From the NCBI RefSeq assembly GCF_003352915.1, contig NZ_CP022314.1:2164176-2228175 (forward strand): DNA of 64,000 nucleotides. The letters run 5' to 3'. Each line of letters begins with the position of its first letter. The first letter of the stretch is position 1. Positions 8,358 to 18,500 of this stretch are shown in pieces. A program made the translations under genes and the position numbers. The notes under the pieces were generated by a model. That model had not been told where the DNA came from. It saw only the letters and a program-made list of their open reading frames with translations, and made no database searches. This DNA is from Arthrobacter sp. PM3. GTDB lineage: Bacteria; Actinomycetota; Actinomycetes; Actinomycetales; Micrococcaceae.

Positions 8358-9965
8358 TCACTCATGGCGGAGGGACAAGTCGGATTCCAGGACGGCCATG
8401 GCGGCGTTCTGCCCGCCGATTGCACTGACGGCTCCGCCGCGCCGGGCACCGGACCCGCAGAGCAGGATCTGCGGATCGTCCGTGGCCACGCCCCAGCGGC
8501 GTGCCGGCGTGTCCAGCCGGTCGCCGTCCTCAACAAACGGCCAGTCGAGGCCGCCGTGGAAAATGTTGCCCCTCGGCATCCCGACGGCGCGCTCGATGTC
8601 CAGGGTGGTCTTGGTTTCGATGCAGGGGCGCCCGGCCGGATCGGTCAGGAGCAGCTCCTGGACGGGCTCGGCCAGGACACTGTTCAGGGACGCCAGCACC
8701 GCGTCCTGCAGCTCCGCGCGCCGGTCCTCGTTGTTCTCCGCCGTGACCAGCCGGTCCGGGACGTGCAGGCCGAACACCGTGAGCGTCTGGGCCCCGGCCG
8801 CCTGCAGTTCCGGGGACAGGATGCTGGGATCGGTCAGCGAATGGCAGTAGATCTCGCACGGCAGCGGCGAGGGCACGGTGCCGGCGGCTGCGGTGAGGTA
8901 GGCGTCGTCGAGCTGGGACCAGGTCTCGTTGATGTGGAACGTGCCGCCGAAGGCCGCCTCCGGGCTGACGGAGCCGTCCAGCAGCCGGGGAAGCCGCTTG
9001 AGCAGCAGGTTGACCTTGACCTGCGCGCCCTCGCGGCGGTGGTTGGGATTTTCCGGCGGGGTGCTGCGGGACCGCAGCCGGTCCAGGACGGCCGGTGCCA
9101 CATTGGAGAGAATCCACCGGGCCGTGGCCGTGTGGTCCTGCCCGCCGTGACGGTAGTCCACGGTGCCGCCGGGCCGGACGGCCGTGACGTCCGCCGAGGT
9201 CAGGATGGTCGCACCGGCGTCGCGGGCGGCCCGCTCCAGCTCGCCCGAGACCGCGCCCATCCCGCCGACCGGCACGTCCCAGTCGCCCGTCCCTCCGCCG
9301 ATCAGGTGGTAGAGGAAGCAGATGTTCTGTTGCAGGTCTTCGTCACCGGCCCGGGCGAAGGTGCCGATCAGCGCATCGGTCAGGACCACGCCGCGGACCA
9401 GGTCGCTTTGCAGGTCCTTGCTGATCGCCTGCCCGATCGGACGTTCGATCATGGCCTCCCACGCCGCGGCCGCCCCGGCCCGTGCTGCGAGGGACCGCGC
9501 CTCGGAGCGTGTCGGCAGCGGTGCGGTGAGGGTGGGCCAGAGGGTCTCCGTGAGCTGCCGGCAGGACGCATAAAAGCCGGTGAAGGCGCGAAACTCGCCG
9601 TCGGGGGCGCCCACGGACGCGAACGACGCAGCCGTGGCGGCCTCGTCCCCGTTGTCGATCAGCAGGCCGCGGCTGCCGTCGCGGGGGTCCGGCGTGTAGG
9701 AGGAATAGCGCCGCCGCGCCAGTTCGATGTTCAGGCCGAGGTCGTCGATGACCTGCTGCGGCAGGAGGCTGACGAGGTAGGAGTAGCGCGACAGGCGGGC
9801 GTCGACGCCGTCGAACGCCTGCGCCGAGACCGCGGCGCCGCCGGGATGGTCCAGTTTCTCCAGGACCAGGACGTCGCGCCCGGCGCGGGCCAGGTACGCT
9901 GCCGCGGCCAGGCCGTTGTGGCCGCCGCCGACGATGATCGCGTCAAATTCCTTGTTGCTCGGCAT
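8358..9965 (-). CDS. CrtI-like FAD-dependent oxidoreductase (phytoene dehydrogenase family)
   Basis: The 535-residue protein starts with a dinucleotide-binding fold, IIVGGGHNGLAAAAYLARAG, followed by LVLEKLDHPGG, as in COG1233 phytoene desaturase/carotene isomerase-like proteins. The C-terminal end has GSGARRGGAVSAIGGQNAA, the second FAD-contacting segment of the family. No other carotenoid gene is nearby, so a true carotenoid substrate is doubtful. Many such stand-alone homologues have unknown substrates. ATG at 9965 is chosen because the GxGxxG motif must be near the N-terminus. Longer open frame upstream would run across the tRNA gene. The MFS pump follows with overlapping or nearly overlapping start. 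Confidence 0.87.
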   Translation of the reverse strand: MPSNKEFDAIIVGGGHNGLAAAAYLARAGRDVLVLEKLDHPGGAAVSAQAFDGVDARLSRYSYLVSLLPQQVIDDLGLNIELARRRYSSYTPDPRDGSRGLLIDNGDEAATAASFASVGAPDGEFRAFTGFYASCRQLTETLWPTLTAPLPTRSEARSLAARAGAAAAWEAMIERPIGQAISKDLQSDLVRGVVLTDALIGTFARAGDEDLQQNICFLYHLIGGGTGDWDVPVGGMGAVSGELERAARDAGATILTSADVTAVRPGGTVDYRHGGQDHTATARWILSNVAPAVLDRLRSRSTPPENPNHRREGAQVKVNLLLKRLPRLLDGSVSPEAAFGGTFHINETWSQLDDAYLTAAAGTVPSPLPCEIYCHSLTDPSILSPELQAAGAQTLTVFGLHVPDRLVTAENNEDRRAELQDAVLASLNSVLAEPVQELLLTDPAGRPCIETKTTLDIERAVGMPRGNIFHGGLDWPFVEDGDRLDTPARRWGVATDDPQILLCGSGARRGGAVSAIGGQNAAMAVLESDLSLRHE

Positions 9966-10080
9966 GGGCCTATCCTGCCATCCGGCCCTGCCGGCGGGCG
10001 CGGGGCGTCCGGCAACCGGACGGCCGGCGGGCGCCTGCCCGGGCGGGGCGGCCCGGGCCGCCGCGGTGTCCCGGGAACGC

Positions 10081-10110
10081 AAAAGGCCCCGGTCGGGGAC
10101 CGGGGCCAAA
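10081..10110 (-). terminator. Terminator of tRNA-Ser(GCU)
   Basis: A perfect 10-bp stem (GGCCCCGGTC with its complement) and a GGG loop on the plus strand read, on the minus strand, as a hairpin followed by TTTT immediately after the tRNA. Confidence 0.8.
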
Positions 10111-10112
10111 CG

Positions 10113-10200
10113 CGGAGACGGGGGGATTTGAACCCCCGGTGGAGTTGTGCCCCACACTTCATTAGCAGTGAAGCCCATTCGGCCGCTCTGGCACGTCTCC
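10113..10200 (-). tRNA. tRNA-Ser(GCU)
   Basis: An 88-base cloverleaf with a long variable arm, typical of serine tRNAs. The acceptor stem is GGAGACG paired with CGTCTCC. The anticodon arm CTTCA-CTGCTAA-TGAAG gives anticodon GCU at 10164-10166, and the T arm contains GGTTCAAATCC. CCA is not encoded. Confidence 0.97.
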
Positions 10201-10281
10201 AATTGCTATTAACTAGCCAACCAAGGATACGCAGAAGGTGCCACGCAGTGCAAAACGGCGGGTCCCGACGGCGGAGGCGGA

Positions 10282-12576
10282 CTATCCGTCCCGGCCGGCC
10301 AGCGCCCGCCACAGGAAATGCTGGCTGCGGGTTTGCAGGGCCGCGGCCTGGCGGTTGTCGGACGCGCCGGCGTGGCCGCCTTCGAGGGCCTCATGGAACC
10401 AGACGTTCGGGATGCCCATGGCCTGCATGCGGGCCGCCATCTTGCGTGCCTGGACCGGTCCGACGCGGTCATCCGACGTCGCGGTCCAGATAAACGTTTC
10501 GGGGTAGTCCACGCCGTCCTTGAGCAGGTGGTAGGGGGAGAACGTCCGGATGGACTCCCACTGCTCGGGCACGTCCGGGTCGCCGTATTCGCCGATCCAC
10601 GAGTAGCCGGCGGACAGCTTGGTGTACCGGCGCATGTCCAGGAGCGGGACACCGCAGGACACGGCGCCGAACAGTTCCGGGTACTGGGTGAGCATGTTGC
10701 CCACCAGAAGCCCGCCGTTGGAGCCGCCCACGCAGCCGAGCCGCTCCCGGGACGTGACGCCGCGCGAGATCAGGTCCTTGGCCACGGCCGCGAAGTCCTC
10801 GTAGGCCCGGTGGCGGTTCTCCTGCAGGGCGGCGCGGTGCCAGGCCGGTCCGTATTCGCCGCCGCCGCGGATGTTCGCCACCACGTAGACGCCGCCGCGG
10901 CGGTGCGGGGCCCCGCCGTCGGCGCCGCCGGATTCCGCGGTGCGCCGTTCCAGCCAGGCCCGGCCGATCGCGCCGCTGTAGGCGGGGGTCCGGGAGATCT
11001 CGAAGCCGCCGTAGCCGGACAGCTGGGTAGGGTTCTGGCCGTCCAGGACCAGGTCCTTGGCGCCGACCTGGAAATACGGGATCCTGGTGCCGTCCTGGGA
11101 CACGGCAAAGTGCTGCTGGACCTCATAGTCGGCCTCGTTGAAGAATGACGGCGATGTCCGGATCACCTCGTGCGTGCTGGTCACCCCCGCCCCGGCTCCG
11201 GGGCCGCGCCCGCGGGAGAGGGTTCCCCGGGTCAGGGTGGTGGGTGTCGTGAAGCCGGTCGCGACGAGCCAGAAGTCGTTGCCGGCGCCGGGCGCCTCGC
11301 CCTCGGCGACCGACGCGCTGCCGCCGGTGCCGTCGTCGTCCGCGTCTTCGGCGTCGTCCTCATCGTCCACGGCGAAGGCGTTGACGTCGTGCAGCGGCGG
11401 GCACGCGTCCAGGACGGTGGCCGCCCACGCGGAGTCCGTTCCCGGGCGGCGCGGGTCCAGGACGCGGATTTCCGAGGACACATCGCGGAGCAGGTTCAGT
11501 AGCAGGAAGTCCCGCGTCCAGCTCCACGACTGCAGGGAGGTGTGCGGGTCCGGGGTGAAGAGCACGGCCAGGTCGCGGCTGCCGGCGAGGAAGTCCTCGA
11601 ACCCGGCGGCGAGCAGGGAGCCCGCCGGGTGGGTGGTGCCGTTGACGGTCCAGTCGCGCTGCGGGCGCAACAGCAGCCAGTCGCGGTGCGAGCTCAGGTT
11701 GACGTCGGCGGGCACGTCGATCCGCACCCACTCGCCGTCACGCAGGACGGATGTGTTCTTCTCGAAGAAACTGATCCAGTCGACGGCGAACGTGCGTTCG
11801 AAGCCCGGCGTGGAGTCGTGGGCCACGATCGCCATCATGTGATCCTCGGGGATCTCGAAAAGCTTCTCGGCCTGCGGCAGGGCGTCGCCGCGGCGCAGCT
11901 TCACGCCGGTCCGGGCGTAGGACGAGCTGGTCCGGGGCAGGTCCGCGGCGGTGGTGGCCACCAGCAGGGTGTCCGCGTCCAGCCACGAGGCGTTGCCTTT
12001 GCCGGTCGGGAGGTCGAAGCCGCCCTCGGCCGGGTCCACGAAGCCGCGGGTCTCGACGTCGAATTCCCGGTAGCGGTTGGCGTCCCCGCCGTCGGGGGAG
12101 AACGCCAGCAGCGCCCGGCGGTGCGGTTCGCCCGGGGCCGGGCGGAGGAAGTTGGCGCCGTGGAAAACCCAGTCCTGGCCTTCAGCGGCGGCGAGGGCGT
12201 CGACATCCAGCAGGACGTCCCACTCCGGGGTCCCGGCCCGGTAGCTGTCCCAGCCGGTCCGCCGCCACAGGCCCTTGGGGTTGTCGCCGTCCTTCCAGAA
12301 GTTGTAGTACCACTCGCCGTGTTTGCCCACCATGGGGATCCGGTCGGTGGAGTCGAGGACCTCCAGGATCCGGTCTTCCAGCGCGGTGTAGTCGGCGTCT
12401 TCGAGGAGTTCTTCGGTACGGGCATTCTGCTCGCGGACCCACGCCAGCTGCTCCTGGCCGTAGATGTCCTCCAGCCAGATATTCTCGTCGACAGGTTCCG
12501 GTGCCGTCCCTGCAGCCGGGACGGCACCGGGGGCTTGGCCGGACGCGGACGGGTGATCAGCTTCTGTGGTGGTCAT
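10282..12576 (-). CDS. Prolyl oligopeptidase family serine peptidase (S9A)
   Basis: The 764-residue protein has an N-terminal seven-bladed-propeller region opening with ENIWLEDIYG, then a C-terminal alpha/beta-hydrolase domain. The nucleophile Ser619 lies in GGSNGG, the acid is probably the first Asp of SDDRV, and His lies in EGGHAG. There is no signal peptide, as expected for a cytoplasmic enzyme that cuts short proline-containing peptides. The ATG at 12576 is preferred over upstream codons because the family N-terminus follows it directly and GGA lies 10 bases upstream. An acidic insert (DDEDDAEDADDDG) in the propeller half is probably a disordered loop. The gene is divergent from the FAD/NAD(P)-binding gene. 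Confidence 0.92.
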   Translation of the reverse strand: MTTTEADHPSASGQAPGAVPAAGTAPEPVDENIWLEDIYGQEQLAWVREQNARTEELLEDADYTALEDRILEVLDSTDRIPMVGKHGEWYYNFWKDGDNPKGLWRRTGWDSYRAGTPEWDVLLDVDALAAAEGQDWVFHGANFLRPAPGEPHRRALLAFSPDGGDANRYREFDVETRGFVDPAEGGFDLPTGKGNASWLDADTLLVATTAADLPRTSSSYARTGVKLRRGDALPQAEKLFEIPEDHMMAIVAHDSTPGFERTFAVDWISFFEKNTSVLRDGEWVRIDVPADVNLSSHRDWLLLRPQRDWTVNGTTHPAGSLLAAGFEDFLAGSRDLAVLFTPDPHTSLQSWSWTRDFLLLNLLRDVSSEIRVLDPRRPGTDSAWAATVLDACPPLHDVNAFAVDDEDDAEDADDDGTGGSASVAEGEAPGAGNDFWLVATGFTTPTTLTRGTLSRGRGPGAGAGVTSTHEVIRTSPSFFNEADYEVQQHFAVSQDGTRIPYFQVGAKDLVLDGQNPTQLSGYGGFEISRTPAYSGAIGRAWLERRTAESGGADGGAPHRRGGVYVVANIRGGGEYGPAWHRAALQENRHRAYEDFAAVAKDLISRGVTSRERLGCVGGSNGGLLVGNMLTQYPELFGAVSCGVPLLDMRRYTKLSAGYSWIGEYGDPDVPEQWESIRTFSPYHLLKDGVDYPETFIWTATSDDRVGPVQARKMAARMQAMGIPNVWFHEALEGGHAGASDNRQAAALQTRSQHFLWRALAGRDG

Positions 12577-12648
12577 TTTTCCATCCAAGAACATCCGTGG
12601 CGGCAGTGGCAAGTCACACGACCGGTCGGGCCGGGGCCCGGTTGCCGA

Positions 12649-12654
12649 TACGCT
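12649..12654 (+). promoter_or_regulatory. -10 hexamer, probable leaderless start of the FAD/NAD(P)-binding gene
   Basis: TACGCT is 7 bases upstream of GTG at 12662. No Shine-Dalgarno is visible. Confidence 0.5.
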
Positions 12655-12661
12655 GGATGCC

Positions 12662-14725
12662 GTGGGCATATCGCGAAGCATCCGGACGGCAGTGATCGGC
12701 GCCGGCCCCCGGGGCACGAGCGTGCTGGAACGGCTCCTCGCCAACTGGGCCGCCGCCGGTCCCGCCGGAACCCTGCACGTCGACGTCATTGACCCGTACC
12801 CGGCCGGCCCCGGGCATGTCTGGCAGCCCGGACAGTCGCGGCTGTACCTGATGAACACCCAGTCCTTCTACCCGACGGTGGTTCCCGAGGACCGGGAGCT
12901 CGCCGCGCCCCTGGCCGGCCACACGTTTGACCAGTGGCGCGAGCTGCAGCAGCGCGACCCGAACCCGGCGCTGACGGACGCCGAGCGCGCCGAGATCGCC
13001 GGGCTCGGGCCGACGGACTTCCCCAGCCGGGCCCTGTACGGCCGTTACCTGCGAGCCACCCTCGAGGAGCTGCTCACACGCCTGCCGCCCGGCGTCACCG
13101 TGGACTTCCACCCGGCGACGGCGACGTCCGTGCGCCACGCGGCCGCGGCCGACGGTGATTTGGCGGCCGACCGCGGCGCACCGCCGGTGCGGTTCGACGT
13201 CGTCCTTGACGACGGAACTGTGCTCACCGCCGACTCCGTGGTCCTCGCCCTGGGCCATCTCGAGGCGCGGTTGAACGCCGAGCAGCGGGAACTGCGCACC
13301 GCCGCGGAGGAACTCGGGCTGCTGTATGTGCCGCCTGCGGCGCCGGCCGACGTCGACTGGTCGCGGGTGCCGGGCGGGGAACCCGTCCTGGTCCGGGGCA
13401 TGGGCCTGAATTTCTTCGACGTCATGGGGCAGCTGACGGAAGGCCGCGGCGGCCGGTTCGTGGCCGCAGCGGACACCGCGGAACTGACGTATCTGCCGTC
13501 CGGCCGTGAACCGCTCATCATCGCCGCCTCCCGCCGCGGGACCCCGTACCGGGCCAAGGCGACGCTTACCGGGTACTACCCCGGCGCGGTCCAGCTGCGG
13601 TACTGCACCGAGGAAGCAGCCGCGAAATTCGCCCGGTCCGGGATCCGGCCGTCCTTCGACTTCGACCTCTGGCCGCTGCTGCACCGCGACGCGATCTGGG
13701 CCTACTACTCAACCCTCGCGCGCTCGCAGCCCGGCGCCGTCCTGACCGACCCGGCCGAATTCCTGCGCGCCCTGGACGAGTCCCTGCGTCCGCACGCGCA
13801 CTCGGCCGGCAAATGGGAGGATGCCACGGAATCCGTGGTGGCCGTCCATGTCCGGGCAGCCCACCGGCTGGACCTGCTCGGCCTCGCGGCGCCCCTGGCC
13901 GGCCGCTCGTTCGGGTCGCGCGCCGAACTGGACGCCGCCGTCGTCGATTACCTGCTCGACGACGCCCGGCGCTCGGCACTCGGCGAGGACGACCCCGTGA
14001 AGATGGCCATCGGCGCGCTGCACCACGGCCGGGCGGTCCTCAAGACGGCCGTCGCGGACAGCGGGATCACCGACGAATCCTGGGTCGCCGGCCTCCGCGG
14101 CTGGTTTGAGTCATTCGTCGAAGGGCTGGCTAGCGGGCCGCCGGCACTGCGCTCTGCCCAGCTCGCGGCCCTGGCACGGGCGGGGGTGGTCCGCTTCGTC
14201 GGCCCGGATCCCAAATTCGGTGTGGACCGCAAGGCACGTGCCTTCACGGCGGCGTCGCCATGGGTGGGTGGCGGCACGGATGCGAGCGTCGACGACGGCG
14301 CGGGATTGGCCGGCGGTGTTGGCGGTTCCGGGCTGGGGAGCGGTGTGGCTGTGGCGGGAAGCGGGGTGTCCGCGGCGGCGATGATCGAGGCGCTGGCGCC
14401 GGCGAACCGGGTGGCCGTCAACGCCTCGCCGCTGCTGGAGCAGCTGCTGGCCGAGGGTCTCGTGCGCCCTCGCCTCATGATGAGCGTGGAGGGGACACCG
14501 GTGGAGACCTCCGGGCTGGATGTGGTCCCGCATCCGTACAGGCCGCTCGGTGCCAGCGGGTCCGTGACGGAGGGTCTTTACGTGCTCGGTCTGCAGCTCT
14601 CCGCCGCGCAGTGGGGCACCGCGATCGCCGCCGAGGCCCGTCCGTCGTCGGGCCCGGTCTACCGCAGCGGCCAGCGCACCCTGCGCGACGCCGACGAGAT
14701 CGCCCGCACCATCCTGGCCCTCTGA
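12662..14725 (+). CDS. FAD/NAD(P)-binding protein (NAD_binding_9 type)
   Basis: The 687-residue protein begins with a Rossmann motif (AVIGAGPRGTSVLERLL) and an acidic strand end (VDVIDPYPAGPGHVW). QSRLYLMNT and the layout that follows are typical of the FAD-NAD(P)-binding family grouped as NAD_binding_9/COG4529. Members are thought to be flavin oxidoreductases or monooxygenase-like enzymes, but few have known substrates. GTG at 12662 is chosen because the Rossmann motif starts within 10 residues. Between residues about 545 and 580 there is a Gly/Ala/Ser/Val low-complexity stretch (14285-14385) that looks like an insertion into the fold. A tandem repeat array starts 35 bases after the stop. 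Confidence 0.85.
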   Translation: MGISRSIRTAVIGAGPRGTSVLERLLANWAAAGPAGTLHVDVIDPYPAGPGHVWQPGQSRLYLMNTQSFYPTVVPEDRELAAPLAGHTFDQWRELQQRDPNPALTDAERAEIAGLGPTDFPSRALYGRYLRATLEELLTRLPPGVTVDFHPATATSVRHAAAADGDLAADRGAPPVRFDVVLDDGTVLTADSVVLALGHLEARLNAEQRELRTAAEELGLLYVPPAAPADVDWSRVPGGEPVLVRGMGLNFFDVMGQLTEGRGGRFVAAADTAELTYLPSGREPLIIAASRRGTPYRAKATLTGYYPGAVQLRYCTEEAAAKFARSGIRPSFDFDLWPLLHRDAIWAYYSTLARSQPGAVLTDPAEFLRALDESLRPHAHSAGKWEDATESVVAVHVRAAHRLDLLGLAAPLAGRSFGSRAELDAAVVDYLLDDARRSALGEDDPVKMAIGALHHGRAVLKTAVADSGITDESWVAGLRGWFESFVEGLASGPPALRSAQLAALARAGVVRFVGPDPKFGVDRKARAFTAASPWVGGGTDASVDDGAGLAGGVGGSGLGSGVAVAGSGVSAAAMIEALAPANRVAVNASPLLEQLLAEGLVRPRLMMSVEGTPVETSGLDVVPHPYRPLGASGSVTEGLYVLGLQLSAAQWGTAIAAEARPSSGPVYRSGQRTLRDADEIARTILAL

Positions 14726-14760
14726 CCCCCGGCCCGGCCCGGCGCGGCGCGGCGCGGCCG

Positions 14761-15411
14761 CGAGGAATGAGCATGCCCTCCTGCGGGCTTGAGCAACGGA
14801 CACTTGGGGTCTATGTCCAGTCCTGCGGGCAAGGGGTGGGCATGCCTCGTGCCAAGTACCTGCCACGAGTGAGCATGCTCTCCCTGGGTGCCCGCGAGGA
14901 ATGAGCATGCCCTCCTGTGGGCTTGAGCAACGGACACTTGGGGTCTATGTCCAGTCCTGCGGGCAAGGGGTGGGCATGCCCCGCGGCAAGCACCTGCCAC
15001 GAATGAGCATGTTCTCCCGGCGCGCCCGCGAGGAATGAGCATGCTCTCCTGTGGGCTTGAGCAACGGACACTTGGGGTCTATGTCCAGTCCTGCGGGCAA
15101 GGGGTGGGCATGCCCCGCGGCAAGCACCTGCCATGAATGAGCATGTTCTCCCGGCGCGCCCGCGAGGAATGAGCATGCTCTCCTGTGGGCTTGAGCAGCG
15201 GACACTTGGGGTCTATGTCCAGTCCTGCGGGCAAGGGGTGGGCATGCCCCGCGGCAAGCACCTGCCATTAATGAGCATGCTCTCCACGGGGGCTGCTACG
15301 AATGCGCATGCTCTCCGCGGGTGGCCGCGAGAAATGAGCATGCCCTCCCTTGGGCCCGTGCGTTGGACACTTGGTGCCTATGTCCATTGCCGCGGGCCAG
15401 GGGAGGGCATG
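14761..15411 (+). repeat. Array of five dyad-symmetric CATG/GGACA elements
   Basis: Four near-identical 134-bp units start at 14761, 14895, 15029 and 15163, and a diverged fifth follows. Each holds a 73-bp skeleton: CATG, 22 bases, GGACAC, 8 bases, TATGTCC, 22 bases, CATG. Skeletons lie at 14772-14844, 14906-14978, 15040-15112, 15174-15246 and 15339-15411. The outer arms CATGCYC and GRGCATG are inverted repeats, as are the inner GGACA and TGTCC. Further TGAGCATG sites occur between skeletons, for example CATG at 14874. The same skeleton occurs twice at 31 kb. No coding function is apparent. Confidence 0.9.
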
Positions 15412-15424
15412 CTCAGTGGTGGGG

Positions 15425-15504
15425 CTCGGGAACCCCGGGGCTCAGGAACTCCGGGGCTCGGGAACCCCGGGGCTCAGGAACTCCGGGGCCCGCGAACCCC
15501 GGAG
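15425..15504. repeat. Five tandem 16-bp GC-rich repeats
   Basis: Units alternate between CTCGGGAACCCCGGGG and CTCAGGAACTCCGGGG, with a fifth more diverged copy and decayed remnants to about 15540. They lie between the 134-bp array and the 3' end of the secreted nuclease gene. They could fold into small hairpins on either strand. No function is evident. Confidence 0.85.
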
Positions 15505-15545
15505 GCGCCAACGCACCCCCGGGGTCCGGGAACCCGGGCCAGGGA

Positions 15546-18500
15546 TCAGCCCTTGAGGCACTTCCGGTAGGCGGCCATGGCCTGACCGTAGTTCACCTGG
15601 CCCACGAGGTCCCCGGGCCGGGCAGGCTTGACCGGCGGGGTGCACTTCGGCGGGACGGGGGTGGTGGCCGCGACCAGCACGGCGGTCTTCACCACGGTCC
15701 CGGACTCGACGGCGGTCAGCACCAGGGTGCCGGTGCCGGCGGCCGCTCCCGCAGGAACCTTCACATCCACGCTCGCAGCACCGGCGGAAACCGGCACCGT
15801 GCCAAGCGACGTCACAGCACCCGCGGCATCCGTGAACTCGGCGCGCAGGGCGGTGTTGACCGGGCTGCCCAGCGAGGTCAGGTCCAGCTTGGCGACCGAG
15901 AGCGTGATGGAGTCCCCGCTCTTGACCTCGGCCGCGGTCGAGTTCACCACCGCCACGGATCGGCGCGCGAAGTCCGGAGAGACCGGGGTATGGGTCTGCA
16001 GGTACTTGATCCACGCGTCCCGGTCCACCAGGCCGGAGTCCTTGGTGCCGGCGCCTTCCTTGAAGATGCGGAAGTTGTCGCCACCGGTAGCCAGGAAGTT
16101 GAACGTTCCAATCCGGTAGGACTTCGCCGGGTCGATCAGTACACCGCTGACCCGGACCGAGGTGATGCGGTCACCGGCGGCGCGGGCGGCGTCGTAGGTG
16201 TAGTTGACGTTCTTGGACAGGCCCAGCTGCTGGTAAGCACGGCTGGGAACCGTCCCATCCGGGTTGGTCTGCCACTGCTGCTCCAGGAGCGTCTTGAACT
16301 GGGCGCCGGTCAGGGACGTGGTCCACAGATTGTTCACGAACGGCAGCACCGCGTTGGCCTCCGCGTAGGTGATGGTGCCGTCCGGCGCGTAGTACAGCTC
16401 GTTGCGCAGGCCGCCGGGGTTCACGACGCCGATTTCGGCGCCGCCGAGTTCCGGCGCCTTCAGCGCATCCACGAGCGAGTCCGCCACGAGGTTGCCCAGC
16501 GTGGATTCGCTGGCCCGGTCATCACGCACGGCCGGGGACCCGCCGAAGGCCGTCGTAATGTCGGCCGTGACTTTGCCGACCGGCTGGTTGCCCACCACCG
16601 CGGCGTCGGCCAGGGCCTTGTCCACGATGGCCTTGACGGCAGCGACCCGGGGATACTGGGCCACAAGATCGGCCGCCGGCTGCGCCGCACTGGTGGTGCG
16701 CTGCACGTTCCCGGCCTTGTACCCGGTCACGGACATGGTCCTGGTGTCGACGGTCAGCTGAATCTGGCCGATGAACTCGCCGTAGTTCCCGGTCTGGACG
16801 ATCGGGCGGGTCTTGCCGGTGGGCTGGCCTGCCGCGTCCAGGACGGGGGCGTCCCAGGCGTACTGCTTGTGGGTGTGCCCGTTGAAGATCGCGGCGACAT
16901 CCGGAGTGACCTTTTGGACCATCTTGGCGAAGGGGCCGCCGGCGGCGACTTCCTGCTCCAGCGTGGCGCCTTCGGGTGCGCCGGACCCGGCGCCGTCGTG
17001 GTTCTCCACGATGATGACGTCGGCGAGCCTGTCCGCCTTGATCTTCGCCGCCACCCGGTTGATGGCATCCACGGGATCGCCGAACTCAAGGTCAGCGATG
17101 CCCGACGGCGTGACCAGGGACGGGACCTCCTGGGTCACGGTGCCGATCACGGCCACCTTGATGCCGTTCATTTCCAGGACCGTGTATTCCGGCAGGGCCG
17201 GCTCGGTGGTGCCCTTCTTGTAGACGTTGGCGCCCAGGTAGGGGAACTTCGCGTTGGTCCCGCCGGCGGTGACCCGGTCGTGCAGGTCCGCCCAGCCGCC
17301 GTCGAACTCGTGGTTGCCCACCGCGGAAGTGCGCAGGTCCAGGGCGTTCAGCACGTCGATGGTCGGCTGATCCTTGGCGATCGCCGAGGCGAACAGGGAG
17401 GCGCCGATGTTGTCGCCGGCCGAAAGGAATGCCGTGGCGCCCGGGGCGGCGGCGGCACGGAGCTTTTCGATGGTCCCGGCGAAGAACACGGTGTTGGAAT
17501 CGATGCGGCCGTGGAAGTCGTTGATGCCCAGGAAGTTCAGCTCAACGCTGGCCGGCGTGGCGGGCAGATCCAGTCCCACCACCACGGGATCGTGGTCGCT
17601 GGCCCGGAACTGGTCCGGAGCGTAGTAGTCGGTGACGTTGTTGTTGTAGCGGCTGTACTCCAGCGCCACGGACTCCACGGAGTTGATGTTCCAGATGTCC
17701 GCGCCGGTGACCGCGGCGTTGGCTGCGGGGGAGGCGAGGATGTGGTCCAGCGAGCCCACCAGGCCGCCGAAGAGGTAAGAGTGCTTGGCCGAGCCGTCGG
17801 CGTTCTTCGCCTTCTCGTCCTGGTTGACGTACCCGGCGCCGGTGAGGACGTTGATCGGGTCCTCCTTGGCGTAGGAGTTGAAGTCACCGATCAGGAAGAC
17901 CTTGTCTGTGCCCTTGGACTTCCGCAGTTCGTCGGCAAACGCCAGCAGGGACTTTGCCTGGGCGGTGCGGGCGAGGTTGGAGGCGCCCTGGCCCTTGTCG
18001 GTGTCATCCGGCGTGGCGGCGGAGCCCTTGGACTTGAAGTGGTTGGCGATCGCGATGAACTTCTTGTCATCGGCAGCGCCCACGGGTTTGAAGACCTGTG
18101 CCAGCGGTTTGCGGGCGCTGGCGAACGCCACTGTGTCGTTGTGGATGATGGACTCGCCGACCGGTTCGGCGGCGGCCTTCTTGAAAATGAACGCGGTGCG
18201 GATCATGTCCTCGTCAGCCAGCGGGGGTGCGTTGGCGGGCGTGCGGACGTAGTCCCAGACCCCGGGCGTGGCGATGTTGAGCGCATCCACCAGCTTGGCC
18301 AGGGCGTCGTCCCGGTTCTTGCCGAACTGGGCCGAGTTCTCTACCTCCATCAGGGTGACGACGTCGGCCCCGGCCTTGGAGATGGCGGCGACGATCTTGT
18401 CCTGCTGCCGTTTGAAGTTCTCCGCATTCGCCGCGCCGCGGACGTCGCAGCCGCCCTTGACGGTGATGGGGTTGCCGTCGCGGTCCGGGTAGAAGGTGCA

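Noticed and set aside
14761..15411. CRISPR or coding repeat gene
   Set aside because: The unit is 134 bp with no spacers that vary between units, and frames through it (many short proteins with HAHS-type runs) have no promoter or codon pattern of a gene.
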